In this document: positions 34,397-43,409 of the stretch, in pieces
Layout: every line of letters starts with the position of its first letter
Position numbering within the stretch: position 1 is the first letter of the stretch
Origin: Lapidilactobacillus gannanensis
GTDB taxonomy: Bacteria; Bacillota; Bacilli; Lactobacillales; Lactobacillaceae
Length of the DNA: 43,615 nucleotides
Assembly (NCBI RefSeq): GCF_003946675.1
Contig: NZ_RHOT01000019.1
Span: forward strand, 1 to 43,615
Direction of reading: 5' to 3'
The notes under the pieces: model-generated
Databases searched by the model: none
Told to the model about the DNA's origin: nothing
What the model saw: the letters and a program-made list of their open reading frames with translations, nothing else
Made by a program: the position numbers and the translations under genes

Positions 34397-34560
34397 GCCT
34401 GGGACATCCGTTATTTTATCAAAATAAAACGCACTTTAACTGCTGAAACATGTTCTCAAAAGGCAACCGGTTCCGCTTAACACAAAAATGCCGAGCAATT
34501 CTAACGAATTGTTCGGCATTTGACGTTAATGCACACCAACTACCTGCTTTTGTCACACGT
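34397..34560 (+). repeat. Dispersed palindromic intergenic repeat, copy D
   Basis: Direct copy, about 165 bases, between the convergent dipeptidase and aroK genes, the closest match to copy A. It contains CCTGGGACATC, the small hairpin GTTATTTTATCAAAATAAAAC, TGTTCTCAAAAGGCAACCGG, TTCCGCTTAAC, the central hairpin, and GTTAATGCACACC. Confidence 0.88.
34484..34521. terminator. Bidirectional terminator hairpin in repeat copy D
   Basis: Identical stem to copy A (GCCGAGCAATTC / GAATTGTTCGGC) with A's before and T's after. It serves both the dipeptidase gene and the end of the aro operon. Confidence 0.82.
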
Positions 34561-34580
34561 TTTTTGGCGCCTGCGAGCAT

Positions 34581-35081
34581 TTATTTAAAATACTTTTGAT
34601 AAATTTGAGTTGCCAGATCCAGGGGGGATTGTTGGCCGATATCCATGACATCAGTTGCTACTTGGTGATACCATTTCTGACGCTTTTGAAAACGATCGGC
34701 CAAGCCGGATTCTTGCAAACTTTGGACTAAAGGTCGGCTAGTGGTTGTTTGGATTCGCTGCCAGCATGTTGCAAAATCGCTTTGGAGCCACAACACGTTA
34801 GCCTGTTGTTGTAAAAACTCACGACTTGTTGCAGATTCGATGATGCCACCACCTAGTGCCAAAACTTGTGGTGCTTGTTGAATGGCCGCACGACAAGCTT
34901 GTAACTCACGTTGGCGAAAACCAACTTCACCATAAAGTTGAAAAAGCTGAGCGATTGTTTGTTGTTCTCGCTGACACAAAAATTGGTCATTATCCAGCTG
35001 AGAAAGTTGAAATTCTGCTGCTAAGGCTTGAGCAATAGTCGTTTTACCAACACCCATGAAACCAATTAAAATAACGGTCAT
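34581..35081 (-). CDS. aroK: Shikimate kinase
   Basis: 166-residue P-loop kinase that forms shikimate 3-phosphate. Walker A is GFMGVGKTT (residues 7-15). Asp pairs follow in LDNDQFL where most enzymes have DxD. GFRQRELQACRA and ALGGGIIES (the GGG substrate loop) and the LID-region Arg (TTSRPL) are also seen. Overlaps the aroA stop by 4 bases (ATGA) and is the last gene of the pepT-aro operon. Confidence 0.95.
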   Translation of the reverse strand: MTVILIGFMGVGKTTIAQALAAEFQLSQLDNDQFLCQREQQTIAQLFQLYGEVGFRQRELQACRAAIQQAPQVLALGGGIIESATSREFLQQQANVLWLQSDFATCWQRIQTTTSRPLVQSLQESGLADRFQKRQKWYHQVATDVMDIGQQSPLDLATQIYQKYFK

Positions 35082-36424
35082 GCTCTCGCCCCCTGATTTA
35101 AAGCAATTAAGTCATCTAGAAAATGCGGATAAGAAGTTGCTATGCTAGCTAAGCCGATAATCGGTACCTTTTGACCAAGTATTAGGCAAGCCACAATCAA
35201 GGTCATCGCAATGCGGTGATCTTGATGCGCATTTAATGGCTGGTCAGGCAGATGCAGTGGCGTTGGTCCAACAATGGTCAGACCATCTGCCTGTTCACTG
35301 ATTTGAGCGCCTAATAGTTGCAGCTGTTCAGCCACAACATGTAAGCGATCAGTCTCTTTATGGCGCAAACTCGTTGCTTGCCGAATAATTGAGGTTCCCG
35401 TTAACTGCGTGGCTAATAAACTCAGAATCGGAATTTCATCGATGACTTGGCCCAAATTACGCTGATCAATTAAAAGCGGTGCATATGCTTGTGCCCCTAA
35501 ACTGCCAACTGCAATCGTTCCTACCGGTTCAGCCGTCTTGACCAACGCTGGTTGAATCTGAATTGGCGCGCCAATTTGTTGTAATAACTGCAGCAGACCA
35601 GTCCGAGTTGGATTTAAGCTATGATTAGTGACGCGTAACTGGCTTTGCGGAAGTAATAATGCCGCCACGATCAGAAAGGCTGCGCTTGACGGATCACCAG
35701 GAATGGTTAAGCCAGTTGCTTGTAGTGGCTGTTGCAAAGGTAACACATTAATTTGCTGCTGATGTACAGCCACTGACGCGCCAAATAAATGCAATAGCCG
35801 CTCCGTATGATCACGCGTGGGTGCTAGAGTCACCAAATGGCTTGGACCTTGGGCTTGTAATGCAGCCAGAATTAGCGCACTTTTTAATTGCGCACTGGCA
35901 ACTGGCAACTGATAATCAAGCCCCTGTAATTGCCCATTAGGTAAAATGGTCAACGGTAATCCCGGACCACCCACAAATTTAGCACCCATTTTCTGTAAGG
36001 CTGTCAAAAAATGGGTTAGTGGTCGCTGCGAAAGACTGGCATCGCCAATTAATTGACTTGTAAAAGGCTGCCGTGCTAATAAAGGCAGTAGTAAGCGTGT
36101 TCCGGTACCAGAGTTGCCTAAATCCAATTGAGGATGTGAGGTTAACGGCTTAAACTGCCAGCCGCCTTGTCCTACGACCCAAGTCAGTTGTTCGCGCTGA
36201 ACAATCTGAATGCCTAACTGCATGAGTGCATTAGCAGTATGACGAACATCTTCAGCAGGTAATATGCTGGTCAGTTCTGACGTCCCCTGCGCCAACGCCG
36301 CAAAAATAAGCGCCCGTTGAGAAATACTTTTGTCACTGGGCGCCTGATAATTGCCACGTAAGCCGCGAGTTAATTGTGGTTGAAATTTAGTTTGATAAGT
36401 ATCAATAATTTGTTGTTCGTTCAT
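35078..36424 (-). CDS. aroA: 5-enolpyruvylshikimate-3-phosphate synthase
   Basis: 448-residue enzyme joining PEP and shikimate 3-phosphate. The two-fold inverse alpha/beta prism signatures are present: SDKSISQRALIF, LDLGNSGTGTRLLLPLLA, AQLKSALILAALQA, DPSSAAFLIVAALL, IDEIPILSLLATQ, LRHKETDRL and HQDHRIAMTLIVA. Several otherwise conserved positions differ (PSDKSISQR instead of PGDKSISHR; GTGTR instead of GTTxR). The start is the ATG at 36424, with AGGAG five to six bases upstream; the frame extends 20 codons further only as overlap. It overlaps the aroC end by 23 bases. Confidence 0.95.
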   Translation of the reverse strand: MNEQQIIDTYQTKFQPQLTRGLRGNYQAPSDKSISQRALIFAALAQGTSELTSILPAEDVRHTANALMQLGIQIVQREQLTWVVGQGGWQFKPLTSHPQLDLGNSGTGTRLLLPLLARQPFTSQLIGDASLSQRPLTHFLTALQKMGAKFVGGPGLPLTILPNGQLQGLDYQLPVASAQLKSALILAALQAQGPSHLVTLAPTRDHTERLLHLFGASVAVHQQQINVLPLQQPLQATGLTIPGDPSSAAFLIVAALLLPQSQLRVTNHSLNPTRTGLLQLLQQIGAPIQIQPALVKTAEPVGTIAVGSLGAQAYAPLLIDQRNLGQVIDEIPILSLLATQLTGTSIIRQATSLRHKETDRLHVVAEQLQLLGAQISEQADGLTIVGPTPLHLPDQPLNAHQDHRIAMTLIVACLILGQKVPIIGLASIATSYPHFLDDLIALNQGARA

Positions 36425-37634
36425 GAAGCTCCTGTAAGTAATCTTGATAGTGACGTTTAATACGCGGTAAAGTATCGCTGCCAAACATTTCGCAAAAAGC
36501 CTGCATCAATGTGATAGCAACCATACTCTGGGCAATGACCGAAACAGCTGGGACGGCGGTCACATCTGAGCGCTCTACTGTTGCGCGCGCGGCTTGACCA
36601 GTCCGCAAATCCACAGTCGCCCCACCAATTGGTTGTGTGGGAATCGGTTTCATCACGCCATGAATAATTAAAGGCTGACCATTAGTCATCCCACCTTCAA
36701 GTCCGCCCTGATGATTATGATTACGAACTAGGCCTTGGTCAGGATCAGCAATAATTTCATCTAGCGTCGCTCGTCCAGGCATCGCACTTAAAGCGAACCC
36801 ATCACCAAAACTGACGCCTTTAACGGCATTAATACTAGTTAATGCTGCTGCCAGCCGTGCGTCTATCTTTTCAGCTGCGGTGGTATAACTACCTAAACCA
36901 CTGGGCAGTCCTTGAACGACCACACAGAATTGGCCACCTAGAGTGGTGCGCTGAGCTTGGGCTTGATCAATCGCTTGTTTCATGGCACTAGCGGTTTGTG
37001 GGTTAACTGTTCGTAGGTCACTTTGTTCCACCTGCTGTTGCCACTTGCGAAAATTAGCCTGACTTTGTGTTTGGGAAACTGCAGCCAGATCAGTTGCGGC
37101 TAAATCAACAGGTCCTAAGTTAGTCACTAGACCAAGAATTTCAATCTTGAACTGACGTAAGAATTGTTGACAAAGACTACCAACCGCAACTCTCATTGTG
37201 GTCTCGCGGGCACTAGCTCGTTCTAAAACATTACGTAAATCGTGATGATCATATTTTAAGGCACCAACTAAGTCGGCATGACCTGGCCTGGGCTGAGTCA
37301 CGATTCGTTTACGTCGATCTGCTGAACTTTTAGTTGCGGCATCATTATGTTCAGTGGGCCAAACTGACATCACTTCTTGCCAGTTAGCGAAGTCGCGATT
37401 GGCTAATAGTAAACCAATTGGTGATCCTAAAGTTAAGCCGTAGCGAACACCACTCGTTATCTGAACGCGATCAGTTTCGATTTTCATTCGGCCACCACGA
37501 CCATAACCGCGCTGACGTTGCTGTAAATCAGCCCAGAATTGGTGTTGATCAAGAGGAACTTGGGCCGGAAAGTCAGTAATAATTGCGGACAGATAGGGTC
37601 CGTGCGACTCCCCGGCAGTCACATAATTGAACAT
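36402..37634 (-). CDS. aroC: Chorismate synthase
   Basis: 410-residue FMN-dependent enzyme converting EPSP to chorismate. Motifs: YVTAGESHGPYLSAII at the N terminus, QRGYGRGGRMKIETD, and the three signature regions RPGHADLVGALKY, ERASARETTMRVAVG and GGMTNGQPLIIHGVMKP. It starts one base after the aroB stop. The C-terminal tail (HYQDYLQEL) overlaps the start of aroA. Confidence 0.96.
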   Translation of the reverse strand: MFNYVTAGESHGPYLSAIITDFPAQVPLDQHQFWADLQQRQRGYGRGGRMKIETDRVQITSGVRYGLTLGSPIGLLLANRDFANWQEVMSVWPTEHNDAATKSSADRRKRIVTQPRPGHADLVGALKYDHHDLRNVLERASARETTMRVAVGSLCQQFLRQFKIEILGLVTNLGPVDLAATDLAAVSQTQSQANFRKWQQQVEQSDLRTVNPQTASAMKQAIDQAQAQRTTLGGQFCVVVQGLPSGLGSYTTAAEKIDARLAAALTSINAVKGVSFGDGFALSAMPGRATLDEIIADPDQGLVRNHNHQGGLEGGMTNGQPLIIHGVMKPIPTQPIGGATVDLRTGQAARATVERSDVTAVPAVSVIAQSMVAITLMQAFCEMFGSDTLPRIKRHYQDYLQELHERTTNY

Positions 37635-37635
37635 G

Positions 37636-38715
37636 TTATTTTGACCATCCTAACCACTTGGCAAATTCAGGAATTGCCATTGTTTGTAAATAAGCTTGTC
37701 CTGGGCCTTTTAGTAACACTAACTCGATTTGGCCGTTGGCGGCTTTTTTATCTAAATAAAGTTGTTGAATAATTGCAGGACGCGGTAAGTCGGCCGGAAT
37801 TGTGAGCGGCAACTGTAATTGTTGCAAGCAATTAACAACTACATTAAGAACTGCTGGTGCGAGTAATCGATGTTCGACCAAGGCAGTTAACATGGTAACC
37901 ATGCCAATACTAACTGCTTCACCATGGTGCAACTGACCATGGGCCAAGGCTTCAACACTATGCCCGATTGTATGACCAAAATTTAAAAACCGCCGCTCTT
38001 TAAAATCGTAAAAATCAGCTCTAACAAATTCGGTTTTTACTTGCAAAGCCGCTTGAATCAACCGTGCAACTTGAGCAGGTAAGACACCAGACTGAAAGTG
38101 GCTGGTAGTTAGTAAGTGGTAGTCAGCCGGTTGCTGTTGGCTAACTAATAGTGATTTGATCACTTCCGCCAAGCCACAACTCATTTCCCGGGCCGACAAA
38201 CTCTGTAAGTAAACTGGATCAACCAGAATCTTACTAGCTGGATAAAAAGTCCCGATTAGATTTTTATAATTTTGATAGTCAATCGCTGTTTTACCACCTA
38301 AACTACTGTCACTTTGCGCCACAATCGAGGTGGGCAGCTGAATCAATTTCATACCGCGCATGTAAGTACTGGCAACTAAACCACCTAAGTCACCAATGAC
38401 ACCACCACCCAAGGCTAGTAAATAATCTTGACGCGAGAATTGTTGCGCTATCAAGGTTTGATAAACTTGCAAGACAGTTGATAATTCCTTGCTATGCTCG
38501 CCTGCTGGAATAACCATTGGTGTAACTTCAGCTGGTAGCAGCTTTAACTGCGCCACCACTTCATCTAAATAAAGTGGCGCTAAATTGCTATCAGTTAGTA
38601 AAAGAATTTTTTTATGAGTTAACTCTGGCAAATATGTCGCCAGGTTCTGCCCAATTCCAGGTGCAAAATATATTTGTGATTGGTGTTCTGCCAATTGAAC
38701 CGACCAAGTTTTCAC
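37636..38715 (-). CDS. aroB: 3-dehydroquinate synthase
   Basis: 359-residue NAD- and metal-dependent enzyme that cyclises DAHP to 3-dehydroquinate. It shows the NAD-binding ALGGGVIGDLGGLVAST, the substrate loop PTSIVAQSDSSLGGKTAID, and the metal-binding His residues in NFGHTIGHSVEA and LHHGEAVSIGM. The start is a GTG, with AAGGTG five bases upstream. It lies nine bases after the DAHP synthase stop. Confidence 0.96.
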   Translation of the reverse strand: MKTWSVQLAEHQSQIYFAPGIGQNLATYLPELTHKKILLLTDSNLAPLYLDEVVAQLKLLPAEVTPMVIPAGEHSKELSTVLQVYQTLIAQQFSRQDYLLALGGGVIGDLGGLVASTYMRGMKLIQLPTSIVAQSDSSLGGKTAIDYQNYKNLIGTFYPASKILVDPVYLQSLSAREMSCGLAEVIKSLLVSQQQPADYHLLTTSHFQSGVLPAQVARLIQAALQVKTEFVRADFYDFKERRFLNFGHTIGHSVEALAHGQLHHGEAVSIGMVTMLTALVEHRLLAPAVLNVVVNCLQQLQLPLTIPADLPRPAIIQQLYLDKKAANGQIELVLLKGPGQAYLQTMAIPEFAKWLGWSK

Positions 38716-38724
38716 GAGCGCACC

Positions 38725-39735
38725 TTAATTCTTGGCCGCTTGATCAGCAACTAGTAAATCGTGAATTTTTGCCGTTGTAACGACCATTTGTTTGAAAGTT
38801 CCTGGCGTTAATTGTTGTGCAGCATCAGACCATGCTTGGCTAGGATTCTGATGAACTTCGACAATCATACCTTGAGCGCCAGCCGCAACCCCAGCTTGAC
38901 CATAAATCGGGACTAAATCGGCGTGACCAGCTGCATGGCTAGGATCAACTAGCACTGGATAGTGACTTAACTTCTGCAAAATTGGAATCGCGCCAACATC
39001 AAGTACGTTGCGACTATATTTATCATCAAAAGAACGAATCCCACGTTCAATCAAAATAATCTGTAAGTTTCCCTGACTAGCAATATATTCAGCGGCGTTT
39101 AACATTTCGTCGACGGTTGCCGCCAAACCACGTTTTAAAGCAACTGGTTTATTTGTTTGACCAACAGCTTTGAGCAAAGCGAAATTCTGCATATTGCGCG
39201 CCCCAATTTGAAAAATATCAGTATAAGGCAACATCATCGGAATTTGCTCAGGTGACATGACCTCAGTGATGACATCTAATCCAGTGGCATCAGCGGCCTT
39301 ACGTAAATAACTTAGTCCAGTTTCACCTAGTCCCTGGAAATCATAAGGTGAAGTCCGTGGTTTAAAGGCCCCACCACGTAAAACTGTGGCTCCAGCAGCC
39401 TTTACCTGAACTGCTAAGTCTTGGATCATCGCCTCATTTTCAACGGAGCATGGTCCGGCCATGACCGTAAAATTATGACCACCGATTTTATTATGTGGGG
39501 TTTTAACTATTGTATCTTCTGGATGAAAAACTCGACTACCTAGCACGTACCGCGGTTGTGTATGAATTACTTCACTGATAACGGATTTTTGACGTTCATT
39601 CAAGGTTAACTCATCAGCATCAAAAATCACTAAATGATTAGCGACTAACATGCCATGATGATGTTCCTCTTTTAGTTGTTGTAGCAAGCTTTGCACAACG
39701 GCTTGGTTCAATGGTTGTTTAAATTGAATAATCAA
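38725..39735 (-). CDS. aroF: DAHP synthase, type I-beta
   Basis: About 336 residues. It condenses PEP and erythrose 4-phosphate, the entry step of the shikimate pathway. The N-terminal ferredoxin-like regulatory domain (about residues 1-70) is followed by the TIM barrel: FTVMAGPCSVEN, LRGGAFKPRTSPYDFQG, IGARNMQNFALLKAVG, LKRGLAAT and LVDPSHAAGHADL. The TTG at 39735 (MIIQFKQPL) is preferred because GAGG lies nine bases upstream and the protein then matches the family N terminus. The ATG at 39750, overlapping the aroE stop by 4 bases, has no good site. The regulatory domain suggests feedback control. Confidence 0.93.
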   Translation of the reverse strand: MIIQFKQPLNQAVVQSLLQQLKEEHHHGMLVANHLVIFDADELTLNERQKSVISEVIHTQPRYVLGSRVFHPEDTIVKTPHNKIGGHNFTVMAGPCSVENEAMIQDLAVQVKAAGATVLRGGAFKPRTSPYDFQGLGETGLSYLRKAADATGLDVITEVMSPEQIPMMLPYTDIFQIGARNMQNFALLKAVGQTNKPVALKRGLAATVDEMLNAAEYIASQGNLQIILIERGIRSFDDKYSRNVLDVGAIPILQKLSHYPVLVDPSHAAGHADLVPIYGQAGVAAGAQGMIVEVHQNPSQAWSDAAQQLTPGTFKQMVVTTAKIHDLLVADQAAKN

Positions 39736-39746
39736 GGATAGAAACC

Positions 39747-40634
39747 TCATTTCTGTTTAATAAGTTGATAAATTGGCGGAACTGGAAATACTTGTCCTGT
39801 CCAAAATTCGAAAGATGCTGCTGCCTGATAGCAAAGCATGGCTAGGCCGTTATGAGTCGTTAAACCTCGCGCCGCAGCCAAGGTTAACAAGGCTGATTGC
39901 CGAGGCTGATAAATCACATCCCAAACTTGACAGCTTGTGGCTAAACAACTTAACCAATTTGCAGTTAAGGGGCTATGTCCCTGCTGTTGGCCAAAGCCAA
40001 TACTGGTCGCATTAACCACCAAAGTAACGTTGGTTTTAGCTAAATTAGTCAAAGCCGACCACGGCTGGCAAATAACTTGAGGAAGCTGTAACTGAGCTAA
40101 TAATGCCTGCATTTGCTGATAATGCTGGCTATTGGCCCGCTGAATCACAGTGATTTGGGAACAGCCAGCTTCAACTAAAGCAAGTAAAATAGCCCGTGCG
40201 GTGGCACCACCACCTAACAAAATCACCTGTTGCGTGGCCAGATTGACTTGGGCCGCAGTTAATGCGGCTACCAAACCAAGTCCATCAGTATTGGTGCCAA
40301 TCAAATGACCATGGTCGTTTTTGACAGTATTGATGGCACCAATTAATTGGGCATTTGCCGTTAGTTCAGACATTAGTGGTACCATTGTCTCCTTATAAGG
40401 CAATGATAAATTCAAGCCTCGGATATTTAGTGCGCGGATACTAGTCGCGATTTCTGCGGCTGAGGCCTGACTATCAAAGGCCATGTATCTGGCAGCAATT
40501 TGTTGCACCTTAAAGCCATAATTGTGAATCATTGGCGACAGACTATGATGGGCCGGATGGGCAACTAAGCCATACAGCGCTGTTTGCCCCGTAATTGGTA
40601 ATGGCGCTGAACTTATTTCAGCATTATTGGGCAT
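39747..40634 (-). CDS. aroE: Shikimate dehydrogenase
   Basis: 295-residue NADP-dependent enzyme reducing 3-dehydroshikimate to shikimate. Motifs: [17 protein letters not shown] (shikimate site), catalytic Lys in [14 protein letters not shown], Asp in GTNTDGLG, the NADP glycine loop [11 protein letters not shown], and NATSIGF. It begins inside the pepT 3' end (11-base overlap), so it is coupled to pepT. Confidence 0.95.
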   Translation of the reverse strand: MPNNAEISSAPLPITGQTALYGLVAHPAHHSLSPMIHNYGFKVQQIAARYMAFDSQASAAEIATSIRALNIRGLNLSLPYKETMVPLMSELTANAQLIGAINTVKNDHGHLIGTNTDGLGLVAALTAAQVNLATQQVILLGGGATARAILLALVEAGCSQITVIQRANSQHYQQMQALLAQLQLPQVICQPWSALTNLAKTNVTLVVNATSIGFGQQQGHSPLTANWLSCLATSCQVWDVIYQPRQSALLTLAAARGLTTHNGLAMLCYQAAASFEFWTGQVFPVPPIYQLIKQK

Positions 40635-41859
40635 TTAATTCACTAATCTTCAAAATAACATCAACTGCTTGTGCCATCACTTGGAGTGAAACAAATTCGT
40701 AGCGGCCGTGCATGTTTTCGCCACCAGCAAATAAATTAGGTGTTGGTAAGCCCATGAATGAAATCTTTGAACCATCAGTTCCACCACGAACAGGTTCTTC
40801 ATCAGGCGTGATTTGTAATGCCTTCATTGCTTGTTCTGCTAATCGAACAACATCTAAATGATCCTTCATGACTTCAACCATATTGTAATATTGATCATGT
40901 AAAATCACTTTGACCCGTTCTTCACCATAATCTTGATTGATCTTATCAGCAATCTCACGAGCTAATTGTTTCCGCTGTTCTAAACCAGTCCGCTCGAAAT
41001 CGCGAATAATATAACTCATCTTCGCAGCATCGACCGTCCCGTTAAAACTCAGTAGATGGAAGAAACCTTGCCGACCTGCCGTTTTTTCAGGCACTTCGGC
41101 TGCAGGAAGTGCATTTTGAAAATCAATCCCCAATTGCAGTGCATTGACCATAATGCCTTTGGCTGTACTAGGATGAACATTCTTTCCTTTAATTTCAACA
41201 TCTAACGAAGCAGCATTGAAGGTTTCATACTCTAGTTGACCTAAAGGACCGCCATCGACGGTATAGGCAAAATCAGCTGGAAAAGCTTTAACATCAAATT
41301 TATCAGCACCAGTACCAATTTCCTCATCGGGACCAAATCCAACCCAAAGATCGCCATGGTTAACCTCAGGATGAGCAATCAGATAACTCATGGCCGTCAT
41401 AATTTCGGCGACACCAGATTTGTCATCGGCTCCTAATAACGTGCGACCGTCAGTCGTAATTAAAGTCTGACCAGCATAATTCTTTAAATTTGGGAATTCT
41501 GCAGGATCAAGCACAAACTCGCCAGCAGCATCCAGTTTGATGATGGCTTGACCATCATAATTTTCCACAATCTGGGGGTTAATATTCTCGGCATTAAAGT
41601 CGGCGGTATCAATATGTGCTAAAAAACCAATTGCGGGCACTTTTTTCGTTAAGTTGCTTGGTAATAATGCGGTTAAATAACCATTAACGTCGTTATAGTT
41701 AACTTTAGTTAAGCCAATACCATTTAATTCAGCAGCCAATTTTTGTTGGAAAGCTACTTGAGTTGCTGTTGAAGGAATGGTCGTTGAATTTTCATCAGAA
41801 CGTGTCTCTGTTTTGACATAATCTAAAAAGCGTGGTAATAAATTTTCATATTTTTCCAT
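40624..41859 (-). CDS. pepT: Tripeptide aminopeptidase PepT
   Basis: 411-residue M20B di-zinc aminopeptidase releasing the N-terminal residue from tripeptides in the cytosol. Zinc ligands and catalytic acids are visible: H82 and D84 in [37 protein letters not shown] and the His in [12 protein letters not shown]. The dimerisation domain lies between. AGTGGAGG precedes the ATG by about seven bases. It heads the shikimate operon, coupled to aroE, 42 bases downstream of the Nif3-family gene. Confidence 0.96.
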   Translation of the reverse strand: MEKYENLLPRFLDYVKTETRSDENSTTIPSTATQVAFQQKLAAELNGIGLTKVNYNDVNGYLTALLPSNLTKKVPAIGFLAHIDTADFNAENINPQIVENYDGQAIIKLDAAGEFVLDPAEFPNLKNYAGQTLITTDGRTLLGADDKSGVAEIMTAMSYLIAHPEVNHGDLWVGFGPDEEIGTGADKFDVKAFPADFAYTVDGGPLGQLEYETFNAASLDVEIKGKNVHPSTAKGIMVNALQLGIDFQNALPAAEVPEKTAGRQGFFHLLSFNGTVDAAKMSYIIRDFERTGLEQRKQLAREIADKINQDYGEERVKVILHDQYYNMVEVMKDHLDVVRLAEQAMKALQITPDEEPVRGGTDGSKISFMGLPTPNLFAGGENMHGRYEFVSLQVMAQAVDVILKISELNAQ

Positions 41860-41901
41860 GGGATAACCTCCACTAAATGAGTCTCATATTGTTAAAGATT
41901 G

Positions 41902-42717
41902 TTAAATAAATTGAAAAGGATCAGTGCTTAATTGCGAGCTAGTAATCGTGACTGACCAACCGGCTTGTTTCGCCCATTGTCGCAATAATGGCGGTAATTG
42001 CTGTTTAATAATTGCTTCAATATGGTGGCCAGGATCAAGCACTGACAAACCGTGAGCCAGCATATCATGTGCTGTATGGTAGTAAACATCACCAGTGACG
42101 AAAACATCGGCACCAGCCGCGATTGCTGCGGGATAGAACTTGCCACCATCACCGCCAATAATTGCCACCTTCTGAACTAGTTGCTGTGGTTTATGGGTAA
42201 TCATACGTAAGCCAGTTAGCTGAAACTGCTGCTGACAGAATTTGGCAAATTGCTGAACTGTTTGGGGCTGGGCTAATTGCCCGACAACTCCCAAATAAGC
42301 TTTAACCGTTGGATCGGCTTTAAGCTGACGATTAAAAGGTTGACACTGAGTTAGTCCCAAAGCTTGCGCCAGCCAATGATTCATTCCCGCTGGAATTTCG
42401 TCTAGATTCGTATGTGCCGCAAAAACGGCGATTGAATGTTGAATCAAATCAGCATACATCTGATTTTGCGGATCTTGAAAATCGAGATTATGTGCTGGAT
42501 GAAACATCATCGGATGATGAGCAATAATAAGATCAATCTGATTAGCAATTGCTTCGGCGACAACTTCTGGCCGCACATCTAACGTCACCATGATTTTCTT
42601 AACTGGTTGTTGGCGATTACCTAATTGCAAACCGACTGGGTCATGAGGCTCCGCAAAAGCTGGTGGTGCAAATGACTCAATGCGTTCGATAACTTGTTCC
42701 ACAGTTGGATTTAACAT
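41902..42717 (-). CDS. Nif3-like dinuclear metal centre protein (DUF34)
   Basis: 271 residues of the NIF3/YqfO family. Metal-binding residues are in IIAHHPMMFHP, FAAHTNLDE and DPGHHIEAI, with VTGDVYYHTAHD between. It is about 100 residues shorter than B. subtilis YqfO because the inserted PII-like domain is absent. The biochemical role of the family is debated; the link to trmK is one of the most conserved gene pairs in Firmicutes. AAGGAGGG precedes the ATG, and the start overlaps the trmK stop by 7 bases. Confidence 0.93.
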   Translation of the reverse strand: MLNPTVEQVIERIESFAPPAFAEPHDPVGLQLGNRQQPVKKIMVTLDVRPEVVAEAIANQIDLIIAHHPMMFHPAHNLDFQDPQNQMYADLIQHSIAVFAAHTNLDEIPAGMNHWLAQALGLTQCQPFNRQLKADPTVKAYLGVVGQLAQPQTVQQFAKFCQQQFQLTGLRMITHKPQQLVQKVAIIGGDGGKFYPAAIAAGADVFVTGDVYYHTAHDMLAHGLSVLDPGHHIEAIIKQQLPPLLRQWAKQAGWSVTITSSQLSTDPFQFI

Positions 42718-43409
42718 TTTAAACCCTCCTTAATTAAGGCAATTTCCTGATTCAATTGCGCAAGCTTAACAACTGGTAATTGTTGGGCCTGTTGCAGTTG
42801 TTGCACCAATTGTTGCCGTTGCTGTAATTTAAACGTCCAATATTTAGTAAAAACCGGATCTCGTGGTTGCGCTTGTAATAGAATCGGTCCCATTAAAAGT
42901 TCTACTGCTGTATAAGGTCGAGCAACTGGTTGTGGTTGCGCCAACATTATCTGATAGCAATGACCCTCATCAAAAACAATTCGCTCTTTAGTAATTTGCC
43001 AACCATGATCAGCCACCCACTGGCGAACATCAGCAACATCCTGATTTGGTTCTAGAACCAATCCCTGTAACCGCTGATAAATTGCTGGTTCGCGATTAAG
43101 AATTTCGGTAATTAAGCGACCACCCATACCAGCCAAAACCACACACTGAATTTGGTCGGCTTCATGAATTGCTGCTAAACCATCAGCTAAGCGCACATGA
43201 ATCTGAGCTTGATAACCAGCTTTTTGAATATGAGTTTGAGCAATTTCAAAGGGTCCGGGGATGACTTCGCCAGCCACCACGTAATCGATTTGCTGAGTAG
43301 CTATTAAATGAATTGGTAAGTAAGCATGATCAGAACCAATATCCGCTATTCGCCGCCAAGGGGCTGTTAAATCAGCAACTGCTTGCAATCTTTGTGATAA
43401 TTTGACGAT
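42711..43409 (-). CDS. trmK: tRNA (adenine22-N1)-methyltransferase TrmK, apparent AUC start
   Basis: SAM-dependent enzyme making m1A22 in tRNA. It shows the motif I ADIGSDHAYLP, GEVIPGPFEIAQ, LADGLAAI and VVLAGMGGRLI, plus a C-terminal coiled coil. Conventional start codons give only the TTG at 43388 (MQAVADL), which has no ribosome binding site and cuts into the conserved N terminus. The same frame upstream reads VKLSQRLQAVADL, matching the family pattern LSxRLxxVA. An ATC at 43409 sits exactly nine bases after GAGG (43422-43419), and there is no ATG, GTG or TTG in between. I therefore place the start at that ATC (232 residues). A 1-base sequencing change is the alternative. Confidence 0.85.
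   Translation of the reverse strand: MVKLSQRLQAVADLTAPWRRIADIGSDHAYLPIHLIATQQIDYVVAGEVIPGPFEIAQTHIQKAGYQAQIHVRLADGLAAIHEADQIQCVVLAGMGGRLITEILNREPAIYQRLQGLVLEPNQDVADVRQWVADHGWQITKERIVFDEGHCYQIMLAQPQPVARPYTAVELLMGPILLQAQPRDPVFTKYWTFKLQQRQQLVQQLQQAQQLPVVKLAQLNQEIALIKEGLKC

Noticed and set aside
36425..36484. Longer N terminus for aroA reaching into aroC
   Set aside because: The 20 extra residues have no ribosome binding site and no family similarity; AGGAG is positioned for the ATG at 36424.
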